64,000 nt of DNA from Methylomonas rosea (GCF_024505055.1 NZ_JANIBL010000004.1:47490-111489); one strand, 5' to 3'; shown: positions 1 through 9,191, counted from the stretch's first letter. Notes: generated from the letters alone by a model not told the origin. Numbers and translations are program-made.

Positions 1-1
1 G

Positions 2-424
2 GGCCAAAGCCGGATTTTCTTCTCAATGGCGAAAGATCAGCTCCTCCCGCCATTATTCGCGCAAGTCCACCCCAAATATCAAACCCCGCATTTATCCACC
101 ATCCTGGTCGGCGTAGCCGTGTCTCTACTAGCCGGCTTCATGCCCATCGAAAAGCTCGGCGAATTGGTCAGTATCGGTACCTTGTTTGCGTTTGTGTTGG
201 TGTGCGGCGGCGTCTGGATTCTGCGCAACAGCCACCCGGAAATGGAACGCCATTTCAAATGCCCGGCCGTACCGTACGTGCCGATTGGCGGGATTTTGGT
301 GTGTTTGAGTTTAATGGCGGGTTTGCCGATTGATACCTGGATTAGGTTATTTGTTTGGTTGTTGCTTGGGTTTTTGATTTATTTTGGGTATGGGGTGAAG
401 CATAGTCAGCTGCGGTCTTCTTGA
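2..424 (+). CDS. APC-family amino acid permease, C-terminal part
   Basis: The reading frame is open from base 2, so the gene starts before the window and only about 140 C-terminal residues are seen. The segment GQSRIFFSMAKD followed by LLPP is the typical loop of cationic amino-acid/APC transporters (CAT or YhdG-like). After it come four hydrophobic stretches that fit the last transmembrane helices. By family knowledge it is an inner-membrane amino-acid transporter; the substrate cannot be told from this part. The stop lies at 422-424 and the next 75 bases lead into a dispersed repeat, so no co-transcribed gene follows. Confidence 0.8.
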   Translation, partial: GQSRIFFSMAKDQLLPPLFAQVHPKYQTPHLSTILVGVAVSLLAGFMPIEKLGELVSIGTLFAFVLVCGGVWILRNSHPEMERHFKCPAVPYVPIGGILVCLSLMAGLPIDTWIRLFVWLLLGFLIYFGYGVKHSQLRSS

Positions 425-499
425 TGTTTGAATGGCGTCATGCTCGCCGGGATACGGGTACCAGGGCCATGGATGGCGGGCTTAAATCTCCAAACAAAT

Positions 500-720
500 G
501 TGTCGCTGGTGCGACGGCTGGTTTTAATGTCGGGCCTCGGCCCGACAGCCGAGATACTTTCGCTACGAAAACCATCCCAGGTTTTCGCCCTGGAGCCAGC
601 CTATCGGATGTTCAAATTCGCTCCCGGCGAATTTGTGCGTGGCCAAAAGAAAGTATCCAAAGAAAAGACCACCCGGACGCCGCTCATTCCCTGCGTTCCT
701 CGCTTTTGAACGGGGTAACG
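500..720 (+). repeat. Dispersed structured repeat, copy A (3'-truncated)
   Basis: This is copy A of a repeat found seven times in the window. It starts with the GTCGC/GCGAC hairpin and the GTCGGG/CCCGAC hairpin and runs to the left arm of the large outer stem (GCTTTTGAACGG), then stops. The right half, including the GGCGCGGCATACGGG end, is missing. The loop of the ATACTTTC/GAAAGTAT stem holds an extra segment of roughly 75 bases that copy E also carries at the same place. Open frames across it are shadows of the repeat. It lies in + orientation and faces copy B across the Septu genes. Confidence 0.85.
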
Positions 721-727
721 CTGTCCA

Positions 728-756
728 TTGACAGGTATCGCTTGGCTTTGTACTGT
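728..756 (+). promoter_or_regulatory. Candidate sigma-70 promoter of the Septu operon
   Basis: A perfect TTGACA at 728-733 is followed after 17 bases by TACTGT at 751-756, which keeps the key T, A and final T of the -10 box. It sits just past the truncated end of repeat copy A and about 50 bases before the ATPase start at 806. Only the -35 box and the spacing are strong, so this is a prediction. Confidence 0.45.
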
Positions 757-805
757 GCCCGCATCGTAGCACTTATAAGTAATCCTGCTGAATACTAACC
801 GCCAT

Positions 806-2218
806 ATGAAATTAAAAAACCTGCAAATTACTAATTTTCGTTGCTTCGCATCTTTATCCATTGATCTGGATAAACAGTTAACCGTACTTGTGGCAAAGAA
901 CGGGCAAGGTAAATCATCGGTTCTCGATGCAATCCGAATAGGTCTGTGGCCTTTTGTCAGGGGATTCGATTTAGCCCGAAATCCAGCGAGTGATACGGGA
1001 AACAATATAAGTGTTGATGATGTACGAATACTAAAAATGCGTGATAGACAACTCGCGCGTCAACTCCCTTGTTCCATCGCTTTAAAAGGAGACTGGAATA
1101 TTAATTTAGTCGGCTTTGAAAGATTCTCTAAAACATGGGAATGGGCGCGTATAAGGGAGAGTGAGGCAAAAGGCACAAAAACTAAAGATAAACTTGCTTC
1201 TAAACTAATCAAAATTTTGGCATCAATTGCGCAAGCTCAAGTTAGAAACCCAGAAAGCCCAGATACTGATTTGCCAATTTTAGGCTATTACGGAACTGGA
1301 CGGCTTTGGAGTCAAAAACGTTTAACAGAAGCTAAATCCGCAAAAAAGAACAAACAAAACGCGGATTCTTATATGCGTCTATTCGCCTATCGTGATTGTC
1401 TCGATCCCTCTTCTTCATATAAACATTTTGCCGAATGGTTTGCCTGGATTTTTGAAAGCTATCGGGAAGATCAGATTATGCTAGCTGAAAAGGGATTTTC
1501 GCCTGAAGCCGACTCCTTATGGAAGAACACAATACAGGTAATCCAACAAGCCATCGACAGTGTTTTATTAGATACAGGTTGGTATAAGTTGGAATATAGC
1601 ATTAGCCACGAAAAATCATTAGTTTTGAATCATGAGCAACATGGCATTTTAAAAGTTGAGTTACTCAGTGATGGTATCCGTGGCGTATTGGCAATGGTCG
1701 GAGATATTGCTTATCGCTGCATCAAGCTTAATCCTCACTTAGGCTTACACGCTATAAAAGAAACCTATGGTATTGTGATGATCGATGAAGTGGATATGCA
1801 TTTGCATCCAGCATGGCAACAAACTATTTTGGGCAGTTTAACTATGGCTTTTCCGAAAATTCAGTTTATTGTTACAACGCATAGCCCTCAAGTTATTTCG
1901 ACAGTACCTAGCCATCAAATTCGTATATTGGACGGTAATAATGTTTATTCTGCAGAAGCAGGTACTCAGGGAGCCGAGGCATCACGTATTCTCAAACGTA
2001 TTTTTGGAGTCGACCCACGCCCGAAAAACGATCCAAATACAAAGTTATTAACCGAATATTTAGATTTAGTGTATGCCGACAAATGGAAAGATGAAGAGGC
2101 TATCACAATGCGTACTAAACTTGATGCTATTTATCAGGGCAATGAGCCTGAGCTCACAAAAGCTGATCTTTACATTGAAAATCGCCAATGGGAGCAAGAG
2201 ATTGAAGAAAGTCAATAA
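806..2218 (+). CDS. ptuA: Septu-type AAA ATPase (PtuA-like)
   Basis: This 470-residue protein is an OLD/RecF-like ABC-class ATPase. Seen in the sequence: N-terminal KNLQITNFRCF strand, Walker A AKNGQGKSS near residue 30 (first Gly of the usual motif is Ala), Walker B IVMIDEVDMHLHP near 323-335, and the H-loop VTTHSPQV near 356. The next gene encodes an HNH nuclease overlapping it, which is the PtuA-PtuB arrangement of the Septu anti-phage system; the same pair can also be a retron effector, but no reverse transcriptase is nearby. By family knowledge PtuA assembles with PtuB and controls nuclease activity during infection. The gene is clearly AT-rich against its neighbours, which suggests transfer. 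The name rests on motifs and gene pairing. Confidence 0.8.
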   Translation: MKLKNLQITNFRCFASLSIDLDKQLTVLVAKNGQGKSSVLDAIRIGLWPFVRGFDLARNPASDTGNNISVDDVRILKMRDRQLARQLPCSIALKGDWNINLVGFERFSKTWEWARIRESEAKGTKTKDKLASKLIKILASIAQAQVRNPESPDTDLPILGYYGTGRLWSQKRLTEAKSAKKNKQNADSYMRLFAYRDCLDPSSSYKHFAEWFAWIFESYREDQIMLAEKGFSPEADSLWKNTIQVIQQAIDSVLLDTGWYKLEYSISHEKSLVLNHEQHGILKVELLSDGIRGVLAMVGDIAYRCIKLNPHLGLHAIKETYGIVMIDEVDMHLHPAWQQTILGSLTMAFPKIQFIVTTHSPQVISTVPSHQIRILDGNNVYSAEAGTQGAEASRILKRIFGVDPRPKNDPNTKLLTEYLDLVYADKWKDEEAITMRTKLDAIYQGNEPELTKADLYIENRQWEQEIEESQ

Positions 2219-2978
2219 ATCATTTCCTCCAAACAATTTAACTGAATTTGCGATACAACAACCACATTCAAATTGGGAGGAGTTCCGTAATATAAATCTC
2301 AGCGAAGATTACAAAACTATTAAGGCTTTAATTTTTAGCGACCAAGGTGGTTTATGTGCTTTTTGTGAGGAGAAACCAAAAGAAGCTTATAAACAAAGGA
2401 TCGAACATTTTCATCCAAAATCGGACAATACCAGTCAAAACCATAACTGGAATTTGGACTGGAATAATGTAATAGGAGTGTGTCTTGGCGGGTCGGATAT
2501 TAGCCTAAGCGCACACCCTTTACCAGAAAATCTAAGCTGCGATGCGCACAAGGACCGTTTAATAAATAAAGGAATATTACCGACATCATGTGAGGGTCAT
2601 CTATTAAATCCTCTGTATATACCTACAGTTCCCTGCTTATTTGATCTGGATAAACGTACGGGGGAGTTAAAAGCAAAAAAGGATTACGAACAACTCCACA
2701 TTGAACACAACCATTACGACACAATAGAAGAGTTGATTGAAAAAACCATTGAATATCTGAATCTTAATTGTGATCGTCTGAATCAACAACGCTTAGCTGT
2801 ACTAAATCAATATAACCTAGCATTAAAAAAAGCCCGCGTACGTCAAGATGTAAATTTCTTACCTAAACTTGCCGAACACTGGTTTCGAACAAAATGGCCA
2901 AGCTTTTTTACAACTCGTCGAATCCTATTAAGCCACTACGCCGAAAAACACTTAACTATCCAGAATTACAACGGATAA
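2202..2978 (+). CDS. ptuB: Septu-type HNH endonuclease (PtuB-like, TIGR02646 family)
   Basis: The longest frame opens at 2073 inside ptuA, but the preferred start is TTG at 2202: it has a GGGAG ribosome site eight or so bases upstream, overlaps the ptuA stop by 17 bases, and gives the N-terminus MKKVNKSFPPNNLTEF that resembles this family. The product is then 258 residues. Motifs: CAFC at residues 52-55 and EHFHPKS at 68-74, followed by WNLDWNNVIGVC, the pattern of TIGR02646 HNH nucleases. It is expected to cut nucleic acid when released or activated by the partner ATPase. It is AT-rich like ptuA and is the last gene of the pair. Confidence 0.78.
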   Translation: MKKVNKSFPPNNLTEFAIQQPHSNWEEFRNINLSEDYKTIKALIFSDQGGLCAFCEEKPKEAYKQRIEHFHPKSDNTSQNHNWNLDWNNVIGVCLGGSDISLSAHPLPENLSCDAHKDRLINKGILPTSCEGHLLNPLYIPTVPCLFDLDKRTGELKAKKDYEQLHIEHNHYDTIEELIEKTIEYLNLNCDRLNQQRLAVLNQYNLALKKARVRQDVNFLPKLAEHWFRTKWPSFFTTRRILLSHYAEKHLTIQNYNG

Positions 2979-3143
2979 CCAGAAACGTAGACAGGGAACA
3001 ATGCGAAGTTCAAGGCCGTAAATGTAATTTTCAGGTCGCCAATAAGCGGAATCCGGGATAATTGAAGCCTTCAATTATTCGATTTCGTTACACTCCATCG
3101 AGACTACGCTTTTTACACGCCAACCAACTTCTAATTTCGGGAT

Positions 3144-3402
3144 GGTTTTCTCCCGTATGCCGCGCCGAGCACCGGAGCTTTTATCGAGAACAGCCCGAAG
3201 GGGCGCCGCATGGATGCGGTGCGTCGGCGGAGGGGCTGGGAAGCCCCTTCTGCCGACCCTCGATAAAAGCTTCGGCGCGCAGGATCAAAGCGGCATCCGG
3301 GCCGCCTTTTCTTTGGGTACTTTCTTTTGGCGGAGCAAAAGAAAGTACCTCGGCTGTCGGGCCGAGACCCGACATTAAAACCAGCCGTCGCGCCAGCGAC
3401 AC
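3144..3402 (-). repeat. Dispersed structured repeat, copy B
   Basis: A full copy in minus orientation. Outer stem GCTTTTATCGAG/CTCGATAAAAGC, inner stems GTCGGC/GCCGAC and CCGCAT/ATGCGG, stem TACTTTCTTTTG/CAAAAGAAAGTA, then GTCGGG/CCCGAC and the terminal GTCGC/GCGAC hairpin. Together with copy A it brackets the Septu genes, with the GCATACGGG end pointing to the cargo. Several frames of 70-120 codons run through it on both strands; none has independent support as a gene. The rest of 2979-3475 holds only this repeat and the small palindrome next to ugd. Confidence 0.88.
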
Positions 3403-3437
3403 CTTCCAAGAAAGAAAATGAGGCAAGGTTTTGATTC

Positions 3438-3470
3438 TCCTCACCCAAACCCTCTCCAGCAAGAGAGGGA
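3438..3470. repeat. Small CCCTCTC palindrome, copy 1
   Basis: A short element with CTCACCCAAACCCTCTCC and a CCCTCTC/GAGAGGG hairpin. It recurs at 27273, within polA at 40649, and twice within the gene at 54423. Here it lies just beyond the stop of ugd and could help end its transcript, although no strong T-run is seen. Confidence 0.7.
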
Positions 3471-3475
3471 AAGTA

Positions 3476-4795
3476 TTACCTTCCGATCGCGTAATACTGC
3501 AACCCAAACTGTTTCACCAACCTAGGCTCATACATATTCCGCCCATCGAATATCACCTTGTCTTTCAACAAACGACCCAAGTCATCGAAATCCGGGCTGC
3601 GGAACTGTTTCCATTCGGTGACGATGATCAACGCATCCACATCGCTTAAGGTATCCGCCTGTTTCGCGCAATACACCAATCCGGCTTTATCGCCGTAGAT
3701 ACGGTGCGCTTCTTCCATCGCTTCCGGGTCGTAGGCTCGTACTGTCGCGCCGGCATCGATCAAGGCTTCCAACAATACCCGGCTGGGAGCTTCGCGCATG
3801 TCGTCGGTATTGGGCTTGAAGGCCAGGCCCCACAACGCAAAGGTTTTGCCTTTCACGCCGCTTGGGTAATGCGTGGAGACTTTTTCGAACAAGCGGTGTT
3901 TTTGCCGATCGTTGACGTTTTCCACCGCACTGAGTAATTCAGCTTGATAGCCGTAGTCGCGGGCGGTGCGTTCCAGGGCTTTGACGTCTTTTGGAAAACA
4001 GGAGCCACCGTAGCCGCAGCCGGGATAGATAAAGCTGTAGCCGATGCGGCTGTCGGAACCGATGCCGTGGCGGACGTTTTCAATATCTGCACCCAATCGT
4101 TCCGCTAGGTTGGCCAACTCGTTCATGAAGCTGATTTTGGTAGCCAGCATGGCGTTGGCGGCGTATTTGGTTAGCTCGGCGGAACGAATGTCCATCGTGA
4201 TCACCCGTTCCCGACTACGGTTGAACGGCGCGTAAAGCGCTTTCAACAATTCGGCGGTTCTGGGGTTATCGGTTCCGATGATGATCCGGTCCGGTTTCAT
4301 AAAATCGTCAAGCGCCGAACCTTCCTTCAAAAACTCCGGATTGGAGACGACGTCAAACTCCAATTCCTGACTGCGCTCGGCCAATACATCTTTGATGGCC
4401 TGTTTGACTTTATCGGCGGTGCCGACCGGCACGGTGGATTTATCGACGACGATTTTGTAATCGCTCATGTGTTCGGCGATGCTTTTCGCCACCGCCAACA
4501 CATATTTCAAATCGGCCGAACCGTCTTCGTCCGGCGGCGTACCCACCGCGATAAATTGAAACAAACCGAAGTCCACGGCTTCTTTCACGTCGGTAGTAAA
4601 GCTCAAGCGACCGGCGGCGACGTTGTCCTTAACCATCTCGTCCAAACCCGGCTCGTAGATTGGAATGACGCCTTGCTTGAGTTGGTCGATTTTGCGTTGA
4701 TCGACATCCATGCACAGCACTTGATTACCCACTTCTGCCAGACAGGCACCCGTCACCAAACCTACATATCCACTGCCAAACACCGTAATTTTCAT
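3476..4795 (-). CDS. ugd: UDP-glucose 6-dehydrogenase
   Basis: It oxidises UDP-glucose to UDP-glucuronate with two NAD+, in the cytoplasm, feeding exopolysaccharide or lipopolysaccharide synthesis. The 439-residue length is normal. The N-terminal Rossmann motif [17 protein letters not shown] is followed by [11 protein letters not shown]; the catalytic cysteine lies in GGSCFPKD at residue 266; the C-terminal UDP-binding domain contains [17 protein letters not shown]. It starts 16 bases after the stop of the hydroxyacid dehydrogenase gene at 4812, so the two probably share a transcript. Confidence 0.95.
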   Translation of the reverse strand: MKITVFGSGYVGLVTGACLAEVGNQVLCMDVDQRKIDQLKQGVIPIYEPGLDEMVKDNVAAGRLSFTTDVKEAVDFGLFQFIAVGTPPDEDGSADLKYVLAVAKSIAEHMSDYKIVVDKSTVPVGTADKVKQAIKDVLAERSQELEFDVVSNPEFLKEGSALDDFMKPDRIIIGTDNPRTAELLKALYAPFNRSRERVITMDIRSAELTKYAANAMLATKISFMNELANLAERLGADIENVRHGIGSDSRIGYSFIYPGCGYGGSCFPKDVKALERTARDYGYQAELLSAVENVNDRQKHRLFEKVSTHYPSGVKGKTFALWGLAFKPNTDDMREAPSRVLLEALIDAGATVRAYDPEAMEEAHRIYGDKAGLVYCAKQADTLSDVDALIIVTEWKQFRSPDFDDLGRLLKDKVIFDGRNMYEPRLVKQFGLQYYAIGR

Positions 4796-4811
4796 CGTTA
4801 CACCTTGTAAA

Positions 4812-5678
4812 CTAATTGGAAGATCGTTTCTGTTTTAAACGATACAACGCGGAAATATCCTCGTCGCCATAACCTTTGGCCATCAGTTTGGCATAGTCAG
4901 CAAGCGTCGCAATGGTTAGCGGGCAACCTACGCCGGCATGCTGAGCCATATGCTGAGCTATTTTTAAGTCTTTATGATGAAGCGCCAATTTAAAACCGGG
5001 GGGAAATTGGTTTTGGATCATGGTCTTACCGCGGTGATCCAAGAACCAGTTGCCGGCCGCGCCGCCGCTGACCACCTCGATGACTTTCTCCACCGGCAAA
5101 CCTTGAGCCTCGGCAAAGGCCAAGGCTTCGGTTACTGCCTGGTTAATACCGGCACACATGATTTGGTTCACTGCCTTGCAAGCTTGCCCGGCGCCAACGC
5201 CACCTATGTGTTCGATACGTGCGGTCATGGCCGCCAACACCGGACGAACCCGCGCCAAAATTTGTGCGTCGCCACCGACCATCATTGCCAACGTGCCTTT
5301 GTTAGCGCCTTCCACACCGCCGGACACCGGCGCATCCAGAAAAGCGGTATTTTTTTCCGCGAGTTTTTGCGCCGCGACAGTCGCCGTTTCACTGCTGACC
5401 GTGGACATATCCACCGCCACGCTGCCGGGTTGGATGGTTTTGGCAATAGCATCCACCACCATCAATACGTCTTTATCCGCCGACACACAGATCAATACCA
5501 CGTCGACTTGACCGGCCAGTTGTTCGATAGTCTCGCAAGCCTGGATTTGCAATTCCGCCGCTAACGCCTCGGCTTTACTAAAGGTACGATTGTAAACGGC
5601 GGTCAAGTATCCGGCCTTGGCAAGATTGCGCGCCATGCCCAGGCCCATGGCCCCCAATCCGATCAAGCCTACCCGCAT
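4812..5678 (-). CDS. NAD(P)-dependent beta-hydroxyacid dehydrogenase
   Basis: A 288-residue member of the 3-hydroxyisobutyrate / tartronate semialdehyde reductase family. The N-terminal [18 protein letters not shown] is the cofactor-binding motif, [16 protein letters not shown] is the substrate-binding signature, and KAVNQ carries the expected catalytic lysine. The exact substrate (3-hydroxyisobutyrate, tartronate semialdehyde or succinic/glyoxylic semialdehyde) cannot be read from sequence. It lies directly upstream of ugd on the same strand, 16 bases apart. No shared pathway with ugd is obvious; the link may be only transcriptional. Confidence 0.85.
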   Translation of the reverse strand: MRVGLIGLGAMGLGMARNLAKAGYLTAVYNRTFSKAEALAAELQIQACETIEQLAGQVDVVLICVSADKDVLMVVDAIAKTIQPGSVAVDMSTVSSETATVAAQKLAEKNTAFLDAPVSGGVEGANKGTLAMMVGGDAQILARVRPVLAAMTARIEHIGGVGAGQACKAVNQIMCAGINQAVTEALAFAEAQGLPVEKVIEVVSGGAAGNWFLDHRGKTMIQNQFPPGFKLALHHKDLKIAQHMAQHAGVGCPLTIATLADYAKLMAKGYGDEDISALYRLKQKRSSN

Positions 5679-5750
5679 GTCATATCCCCCCGTAATGTTG
5701 TTCGGACCATTATAGCGCCTTAGTCCGGCATCGACAGACCGTGCCGCGGA

Positions 5751-6359
5751 TTACAGGGCGCCATGCTTTTGCAACAACGCGGCAATATTTTCCGCTAGGT
5801 GCCGGTATCCGGAGTCGTTGGGATGAACCGCGTCCGACTTAAGCGCGTTATTTGCCAGAATGTTGGGCACAGTATCCAGATCGCTCGGCACACCTTCGGA
5901 CGCGGCAATCTCCTCATAAATTTTCGCGCTGCGTAAAAACACAACCCCAAACGCCGGGACACCCAATATAACGATCGGAATGTTGCGCTGTCTGGCTTCG
6001 GCAATCATGGCTTTGAGATTATCGCGGGTTTGCTCCGCCGCGATTTGTTGCAAAATATCGTTGCCGCCGTGGATTAAAATCAATAAATCGGGCCGATATT
6101 CATCCAGCAATGCCGGTAAACGCTGCCGGCCCTGCGCGCTAAGTTCCCCAGGAACGCCTTCGTTAATCACCTCGCGACCGCTCATCTGCGCCAGGACGCT
6201 GGGGTAATCATGCTGTGCCGACGCGCCGGTGCCATAGGTCAGGCTATCGCCGAACGCCAGAATCACAGCGTTATCGGGCAGCTTGCTCATGGTTGGCGCC
6301 GATCTATTGCAGGCCATGCAGCCGCAGAGCAATGCCACGGCAATCAGGAATATTTTCAT
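5751..6359 (-). CDS. GDSL/SGNH esterase lipoprotein (TesA-like)
   Basis: A 202-residue SGNH hydrolase close to TesA/arylesterase. The four blocks are visible: GDSLTYGTG (Ser), GVPGELS (Gly), GGNDILQ (Asn) and DAVHPNDSGY (Asp and His). The N-terminus MKIFLIAVALLCGCMAC is hydrophobic with cysteines that fit a lipobox, so the enzyme is probably exported and may be lipid-anchored. Family members hydrolyse thioesters, esters and lysophospholipids; the natural substrate here is unknown. It follows speA by 76 bases on the same strand and may be partly read through from it. Confidence 0.88.
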   Translation of the reverse strand: MKIFLIAVALLCGCMACNRSAPTMSKLPDNAVILAFGDSLTYGTGASAQHDYPSVLAQMSGREVINEGVPGELSAQGRQRLPALLDEYRPDLLILIHGGNDILQQIAAEQTRDNLKAMIAEARQRNIPIVILGVPAFGVVFLRSAKIYEEIAASEGVPSDLDTVPNILANNALKSDAVHPNDSGYRHLAENIAALLQKHGAL

Positions 6360-6435
6360 GTTCGCCCTCGACTCCTTAAACGCTTGGGCACCTTACCGTT
6401 ATCGATCCCGGACGTCCGGAGCCCTGGAGTCTTCC

Positions 6436-8283
6436 TTATTTTTCCAGGTAGGTATAAGCGTTCAATCCGGCCAGCAGTTCCTGCTCGAAAGTCTGCTTTT
6501 GTTCGGCCGACAATCCGCTGCCATCGAGCTTTTGCCGATAGGCTGTTTTTAAGGCTTCGGTATTGATATGCACGTAGTCCAGCAACTCGCTGACATCCTC
6601 GCCTTCCATGAAATCGCCGAAGCGATAGCCCTGCTCGTCCAGTTCGATATTAATCGAATGAGTATCGCCGAACAGATTGTGCATATCTCCCAAAATTTCT
6701 TGATAAGCGCCGACCATGAAAAAGCCGATCAGATAATCCTGATCTTCCGCGATAGTATGCAGCGGCATGGTATTGGCGATGTTCTGATGATCGACGTATT
6801 GGTCGATACGGCCGTCGGAGTCGCAGGTTAAATCCTGTAAAACCGCGCGCCGGGTGGGTTGCTGTCCCAGCTGATGAATGGGCATGATCGGAAAAATCTG
6901 GTCTATGCCCCAAATGTCCGGCATCGATTGAAACAAGGAAAAATTACAGAACACCTTGTCCGCCAGCTTTTCGTCCAGTTCCTGCAAAATTTCCCGGTGA
7001 TGGTGATTGTCCAGGTTCAACTCGCGCTGAATCTGCTGGCATAAACTCACATAGTGCTTTTCCGCTTCGGCCAATTCGGTCAACGACAAATCGCCCTGCA
7101 CGAACTTGGCGCGGGCTTCGGCCATGTTAAATTGGGCATTGTGATAAGCCTCGGCGATATTTTGCCCGGCTATTTCCACCGGCATGGCAGCACCTTGCAG
7201 GCTTTCCACTTCGGTGACATTGGTAATCAACACCGCATGATGCGCCGTAATAGCCCGGCCGGATTCGGTGATGATATTAGGCTGCTGCAAACCGTGTTGT
7301 TGACTAACCTCCGCGAAGGCGCGGACGATGTTTTCCGCATACTCGTTCACGCTGTAATTGATCGAACATTCGCGCCGTGAGCCGCTGCCATCGTAATCCA
7401 CACCCAAGCCACCGCCGGCATCCACAGTCGTAATGTTGGCGCCGAGTTTATGCAATTGCAGATAAAACTGACCAGCTTCTTTCAAAGCCAGCTTGATGTC
7501 GTGGATATTGGCAATCTGCGAGCCCATATGAAAGTGCATCAGCTGCAAACAATTCAGCATATTCAATTGCCGCAAGCGGGCGATCAGCTGCAATACTTCG
7601 CTGGCATGCAAGCCAAACTTGGATTTTTCGCCGCCGCTGTTTTGCCATTTGCCGGCGCTGATGGTCGATAAGCGCACCCGCAAACCGATCAAAGGCGTAA
7701 CTTGCAGCTTGGCGGCTTCTTCGATGATCATCTCTAGTTCAGAAGGCTTTTCGATGACGATGAACACCGACAAGCCCATCAACTGGCCCATCAAGGCCAT
7801 ACGGATGTAAAACCGGTCTTTGTAGCCGTTGCAGACAATGGTACCGCCGCGTTTTGCCAAACCCAAAATTGCCAGCAATTCCGGTTTGCTGCCGGCTTCC
7901 AGGCCGATATGCTCGGCGGAGACGATGCTTTCTACCACATTGCCTTGCTGATTGACCTTGATCGGATAGACCGGCGTGTAATGGCCGCTGTAATGATTAG
8001 TAGCTCTGGCCTGATCGAATGCCTGCTGTAGCTGGCGGATGCGGTCGCGCAGAATATCGGTAAAACGCAACAATACCGGAAAGTTCAAACCCTTGTCCCG
8101 CAAGGCCTGGGCGATGTCGAATAAATCGATTTCGGTGACGCAATCCGCTTGCGGTTTCACGCAGACATGGCCTTGGTCATTAATCGAAAAATAACCGTTA
8201 CCCCATTGCTGGATAGCGTAAAGCTGCTTGGACTGTTCAATCGACCAGGGTTGTGTTCGCACGCGTTCTACTCGGACTGTCAT
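6436..8283 (-). CDS. speA: Biosynthetic arginine decarboxylase
   Basis: It decarboxylates arginine to agmatine with pyridoxal phosphate, the first step of the plant/bacterial route to putrescine. It has 615 residues, slightly shorter than the E. coli enzyme. The PLP lysine is in YPIKVNQQGNVVES, the glycine loop is DAGGGLGVDYDGS, and the catalytic cysteine is in CDSDGRID. It is transcribed away from speE, the spermidine synthase gene, with 62 bases between the start codons, so the two polyamine genes share a promoter region. The next enzyme (agmatinase or agmatine deiminase) is not in the window. Confidence 0.95.
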   Translation of the reverse strand: MTVRVERVRTQPWSIEQSKQLYAIQQWGNGYFSINDQGHVCVKPQADCVTEIDLFDIAQALRDKGLNFPVLLRFTDILRDRIRQLQQAFDQARATNHYSGHYTPVYPIKVNQQGNVVESIVSAEHIGLEAGSKPELLAILGLAKRGGTIVCNGYKDRFYIRMALMGQLMGLSVFIVIEKPSELEMIIEEAAKLQVTPLIGLRVRLSTISAGKWQNSGGEKSKFGLHASEVLQLIARLRQLNMLNCLQLMHFHMGSQIANIHDIKLALKEAGQFYLQLHKLGANITTVDAGGGLGVDYDGSGSRRECSINYSVNEYAENIVRAFAEVSQQHGLQQPNIITESGRAITAHHAVLITNVTEVESLQGAAMPVEIAGQNIAEAYHNAQFNMAEARAKFVQGDLSLTELAEAEKHYVSLCQQIQRELNLDNHHHREILQELDEKLADKVFCNFSLFQSMPDIWGIDQIFPIMPIHQLGQQPTRRAVLQDLTCDSDGRIDQYVDHQNIANTMPLHTIAEDQDYLIGFFMVGAYQEILGDMHNLFGDTHSINIELDEQGYRFGDFMEGEDVSELLDYVHINTEALKTAYRQKLDGSGLSAEQKQTFEQELLAGLNAYTYLEK

Positions 8284-8302
8284 AAAGAGGTAGAAATTCT
8301 AA

Positions 8303-8310
8303 AGTATAAT
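8303..8310. promoter_or_regulatory. Overlapping divergent -10 boxes, speA/speE
   Basis: In the 62-base gap between the divergent start codons, TATAAT (8305-8310) reads towards speE while the minus strand of 8303-8308 reads TATACT towards speA. Neither has a good -35 box at the usual distance, so this is a weak prediction, but the gap is too short for two separate promoters. Confidence 0.35.
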
Positions 8311-8345
8311 GATGAACGTTATATGACTTTTTACAGGACTTCATC

Positions 8346-9191
8346 ATGCTCGACGACCAATGGTTCAGCGAAGCGCAAACCGCTACCGGCACTGCTTTCT
8401 CACTAAAAATCACCCGTAAACTCCACGAGGAGCAATCCGAATTTCAGTTTCTGGAAATCTACGAAACCGAACAGTTCGGTAATCTGATGGTGATCGATGG
8501 CTGCACCATGGTCTCCACCCGCGATAATTTCTTTTATCACGAGATGATCAGCCATCCGGTATTGTTCACCCATCCCAATCCAAAAAACGTATTGATTATC
8601 GGCGGCGGTGACTGCGGCACCCTGCGCGAAGTATTGAAACATCCCGGCGTTGAATCAGCGGTGCAAATCGACATCGACGAGCGCGTCACCCGCTTGGCGG
8701 AAATCTATTTTCCGGAACTGTGCGAGTCCAATAACGATCCACGCGCCGATCTGAAATTCATCGACGGCATAAAATGGGTTAAAGACGCTGCGCCGAACAG
8801 CGTGGACATCATCATCGTCGACAGCACCGACCCGGTCGGCCCTGCGGAAGGCTTGTTCTGTGCCGATTTTTATAAAGATTGCTACAAAGCCTTAAGCGAG
8901 AACGGTATCGTGGTGCAACAAAGCGAATCTGCCTTGCTGCATATGAAAATCCTGAAGGAAATGCGCGAGGAAATGAAAGCAGGCGGATTTGCAAACTTCC
9001 AAACCGTATTCTTCCCGCAATGTATTTACCCGTCCGGCTGGTGGAGCGCGACGATGGCCAGTAAAGCCGACTTGTCAACATTCCGCGAGCAGGATGCTGC
9101 CAACAAGGGCTTTGATACTGTCTACTACAACAGCGACATCCACAAAGCCAGCCTAGCCATGCCGGAGTTTTTCAAAAAAGCCTTCGCTTAA
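8346..9191 (+). CDS. speE: Spermidine synthase
   Basis: It transfers an aminopropyl group from decarboxylated S-adenosylmethionine to putrescine. The 281-residue length is typical. The nucleoside-binding motif is GGGDCGTLREVLKH (usual family form GGGDGGTLREV, one Gly changed to Cys), and the catalytic segment is DSTDPVGPAEGLF. The C-terminus YPSGWWSATMASK matches the E. coli-type enzymes. AGGA lies about ten bases before the ATG. It is divergent to speA; together they cover two steps of polyamine synthesis. No speD is seen in the window. Confidence 0.95.
   Translation: MLDDQWFSEAQTATGTAFSLKITRKLHEEQSEFQFLEIYETEQFGNLMVIDGCTMVSTRDNFFYHEMISHPVLFTHPNPKNVLIIGGGDCGTLREVLKHPGVESAVQIDIDERVTRLAEIYFPELCESNNDPRADLKFIDGIKWVKDAAPNSVDIIIVDSTDPVGPAEGLFCADFYKDCYKALSENGIVVQQSESALLHMKILKEMREEMKAGGFANFQTVFFPQCIYPSGWWSATMASKADLSTFREQDAANKGFDTVYYNSDIHKASLAMPEFFKKAFA

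Noticed and set aside
421..798. Open frames of 70-135 codons in the dispersed repeats (also 3062-3507, 24158-24547, 35091-35348, 37555-37850, 51569-51959, 52418-52768)
   Set aside because: They run through the hairpins on both strands, differ between copies by the paired stem changes rather than by silent codon changes, and lack ribosome sites.
806..2978. Retron with ATPase and HNH effectors
   Set aside because: No reverse transcriptase frame or msr/msd-like region is found on either side in the window.
500..3402. Classical composite transposon
   Set aside because: The bracketing repeats encode no transposase, and clear target-site duplications could not be seen.
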